Shown here piece after piece: positions 62,065-64,000 of a stretch of 64,000 nucleotides of DNA; position 1 is the stretch's first letter; every line of letters starts with the position of its first letter. Source of the DNA: Aeoliella mucimassa (GTDB lineage: Bacteria > Planctomycetota > Planctomycetia > Pirellulales > Lacipirellulaceae); assembly GCF_007748035.1 (NCBI RefSeq), contig NZ_CP036278.1:5890001-5954000 (forward strand), written 5' to 3'. Both the position numbers and the translations under genes were made by a program. A model generated the notes under the pieces. The model worked only from the letters and a program-made list of their open reading frames with translations. It was not told the DNA's origin and searched no databases.

Positions 62065-63297
62065 TTAAAACACGGGTGCCAGCGACTTGAGACGGGCTTC
62101 GGTTTCCGCCATCAGGGCGTCTTCGGCTGCTTCGTCGGCAGCGACGTAGGTCACGCTGAACCGCAAGTACGGGCCGGCGTCGTCCCAAGGCACGGTGCAG
62201 ATCGACTGCTCGCGGATCAGGTACTGACTGGCGGCTTCGCCGTTTTCGAAGGTGGTGCCATCGGCCAGCCCCTTAGGAGCCGGTGTGTACAGGAAGTAAG
62301 TGCCGCCGGGCATGGAGCATTCGAATCCACAACGCTTGAGTACCTCGACCAGCTTCGTCATCCGGCGACGGTACTTTTCGCGAGTTTGCTGAGGAATCGA
62401 AGCATCGTCCAACGCCGCGGCAGCTGCTTTCTGGATGGCGATGAACTGACCGGAGTCGCTGTTGTCCTTCACGTCGGCAAACGCCTGCACGATGAGCGGA
62501 TGACCACAGACCCAGCCGAGACGCCAACCGATCATGTCGAAGCCTTTCGACATGCTGTGGACTTCGACGCCGACCTCTTTGGCGCCGGGCACCGACAGGA
62601 AGCTGGTCGGTGGATGGTCGAACGATAGCATCGAGTGGGCTGCGTCCTGCACGACGACAATTTGGTGCTGCTTGGCGAACTCCACGACCTTTTCGTAGAA
62701 CTCGGTGGTGGCTGTCTTGCCGGTCGGGCTGTTGGGATAGTTGATCACCAGCAGCTTGGCCTTGGCCAGGATGTCGGGCGAGATGCCATCGAGGTCGGGG
62801 AAAAAGTTGTTCTCTGCCAGCAGTGGCAGCTTGTGGACAATGCCGCCGTAGTAGCGAGTGTGGGTGCCGGCCACTGGGTAACCGGGCACGGTCATCAGGG
62901 TGACGTCGCCTGGGTTGATGAACGCGGCCGGTAGCATCGCGTAGGCGGGCTTCGACCCGATCGCGTGATTTACTTCGGTTGCTGCATCGAGCTCGACGCC
63001 GAACTCGCGATGCATGAATCGGGCGACGGCCTGCTTGAACTCAATCACCCCGTTGTCGGCATAGCCGCGGTTTTCGGGCTTATTGATTTCGTCGGCCATC
63101 ACCTGACGCACGTTGGCCGGAGCCATGGAGTCGTTTTCGCCGATGCCGAAGTCGAGCAGCGCCCGCTCGGGATGATCGGCCAAGGCTTGTCGCTTGGCCC
63201 GCTTGATCTTCTCGAACTTGTAAATCTCGGTGCCTTTACCGTAGTCGGCACCCCCGATGCGGTCGGCGAACAGCTGCTGAAAATAAGGATCGGCCAT
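62065..63297 (-). CDS. dapL: LL-diaminopimelate aminotransferase
   Basis: 410 residues from ATG at 63297, the family-typical length. Makes LL-diaminopimelate directly from tetrahydrodipicolinate for lysine and peptidoglycan. Fold type I aminotransferase: YKFEKIKRAKRQALADHPE, LDFGIGENDSMAPANV, then ENRGYADNGVIEFKQAVARF, NYPNSPTGKTAT (PLP Asn), VVQDAAHSMLSF, and SMSKGFDMIGWRLGWVCGHP with the Schiff-base Lys, with the final Arg in GPYLRFSVTY. Its use in a planctomycete with reported thin peptidoglycan is as expected. ISKra4 lies 66 bp downstream. Confidence 0.95.
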   Translation of the reverse strand: MADPYFQQLFADRIGGADYGKGTEIYKFEKIKRAKRQALADHPERALLDFGIGENDSMAPANVRQVMADEINKPENRGYADNGVIEFKQAVARFMHREFGVELDAATEVNHAIGSKPAYAMLPAAFINPGDVTLMTVPGYPVAGTHTRYYGGIVHKLPLLAENNFFPDLDGISPDILAKAKLLVINYPNSPTGKTATTEFYEKVVEFAKQHQIVVVQDAAHSMLSFDHPPTSFLSVPGAKEVGVEVHSMSKGFDMIGWRLGWVCGHPLIVQAFADVKDNSDSGQFIAIQKAAAAALDDASIPQQTREKYRRRMTKLVEVLKRCGFECSMPGGTYFLYTPAPKGLADGTTFENGEAASQYLIREQSICTVPWDDAGPYLRFSVTYVAADEAAEDALMAETEARLKSLAPVF

Positions 63298-63515
63298 GGC
63301 ATTGTCCAAGCGTTGTCTCTGGAAAATTAGGTTCGGTTGCCAGATTAATGGACCGGTAATCCCAGCACAATGGGCGGTTCTGCGGGGTTTTCGCGCAACC
63401 ATCCGATTGGCCGAGGTAAAATGGAGTATCGCAGATGCAGGTGAACCTGATATGTAGCAGGCCGCCGTGCGTAGGCTGCCTGGCTGTAGTTCCATACTGT
63501 TTGCCCTGGAGAATC

Positions 63516-64000
63516 ATGCTTCCAACTGCTTTCCCTACTTGCTTGATCCTTGCGATGCTGCTGCTGGCGCCGGCGCGGGCGTGGTCCGACGAGCCGACCG
63601 ACTCCGAGCCGCAACCGGCGGTGCGGGTGACCTTTAGCGACAAGGACGAGCAACGCACCATTACCGGGCGGGTGATCGTTCAGGACCAGGAAGGGGGGAT
63701 GCTGCTCGAAGGGCAGGATGGTCGGCGGTGGGTGATCGAGGCGGCTAACGTGCTGAATCGCGAAGTGCTTGCGGCCGAGTTCACCCCGCTCACCCACGAC
63801 CAACTCGCCGAGCAGACGCTCGCGGAACTGCCCGAGGGGTTCAGCGTTCATACGACTCCGCACTACGTGGTGTGCTTCAACACGAGCCGGGCGTTTGCTC
63901 AGTGGACCAGTTCGCTGCTCGAACGTTTGCATCGGGCGTTTACCAATTACTGGGAGAACCAAGGGTTCGAAGTGCGTGAGCCGGAGTTTCCGCTGGTGGT
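63516..64000 (+). CDS. Secreted DUF1570-type protein, N-terminal part
   Basis: The frame runs off the window end; 161 residues are visible. Signal peptide MLPTAFPTCLILAMLLLAPA ending RAWS. A small beta-rich domain (VTFSDKDEQRTITGRVIV, GMLLEGQDGRRWVIEA) is followed by HYVVCFNTSRAFAQWTSSLL, ERLHRAFTNYWENQGFEV, the usual run-in to the metalloprotease-like DUF1570 domain of planctomycete proteins, whose HExxH would lie beyond the window. Secreted; substrate unknown. Divergent from dapL. Confidence 0.78.
   Translation, partial: MLPTAFPTCLILAMLLLAPARAWSDEPTDSEPQPAVRVTFSDKDEQRTITGRVIVQDQEGGMLLEGQDGRRWVIEAANVLNREVLAAEFTPLTHDQLAEQTLAELPEGFSVHTTPHYVVCFNTSRAFAQWTSSLLERLHRAFTNYWENQGFEVREPEFPLV

Overview
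This 64 kb window looks like chromosome of a planctomycete, most likely order Pirellulales. The signs are several secreted proteins ending in a VPEP plus transmembrane PEP-CTERM tail, dockerin-like repeats on secreted glycan-active proteins, an N-terminal LExx..AGD sorting-type motif, a sulfatase, a CE15 esterase, DUF1080, DUF1570 and DUF1214 proteins, an LL-diaminopimelate aminotransferase, lipid A genes (lpxD, lpxI) and a TonB-type receptor. Long antisense open frames are common because of codon bias and were ignored.

Layout. 0-7 kb: DUF1214 tail, a secreted LEPR-type protein, a YdeI protein ending in a perfect CDGSH motif, a sulfatase, and a dicarboxylate symporter fused to a periplasmic solute-binding domain. 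7-12.3 kb: an accessory stretch with one copy (A) of a ~0.65 kb dispersed repeat, then a run of integron-type gene cassettes with at least three attC-like sites and no integrase in the window. The cassettes carry two HEPN-like proteins of unknown role and the nucleoside phosphorylase ppnP. 12.3-25 kb: core genes (rimI, ppdK, CPBP protease, TonB receptor, ygfZ with a LarA-like gene, J-domain protein, lpxD-lpxI). A lipoprotein gene here is split by an IS200/IS605 relic. 25.7-30 kb: a receiver-less sigma-54 activator followed by a cluster of two paralogous tiny basic proteins, a pseudo-receiver and a PEP-CTERM protein, with a near-consensus -24/-12 element upstream. 30-36.6 kb: CE15 esterase, MddA-type methyltransferase, GH43-like and LamG/dockerin secreted proteins, TPR lipoprotein.

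36.8-42.6 kb: a biosynthetic run, ilvN-ilvC then argB-argD-argF-rph. 42.7-46.5 kb: a Cys-rich protein and two PEP-CTERM proteins separated by an IS630-type element whose transposase needs a -1 frameshift at an A7 slip site. 46.9-54.8 kb: mnmA with a class IV aminotransferase, alpha/beta hydrolase, Cys-rich lipoprotein, transglutaminase, TlpA-like thioredoxin, DUF1080 protein, and a disordered protein built from ten short linear repeats.

54.8-62 kb is a mobile island: an IS110-type element with a long structured leader that buries its own start codon, a 5'-truncated Rhs core with variable tail plus a candidate immunity gene, an intact IS5/IS903-like element with 9-bp target duplication, a candidate structured RNA, dispersed repeat copy B, a tRNA-Pro(UGG) with terminator, and an ISKra4-type element with 10-bp flanking duplication. 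The window closes with dapL and the start of a DUF1570 gene. All function calls are from reading the translated sequence by eye; no database search was run.
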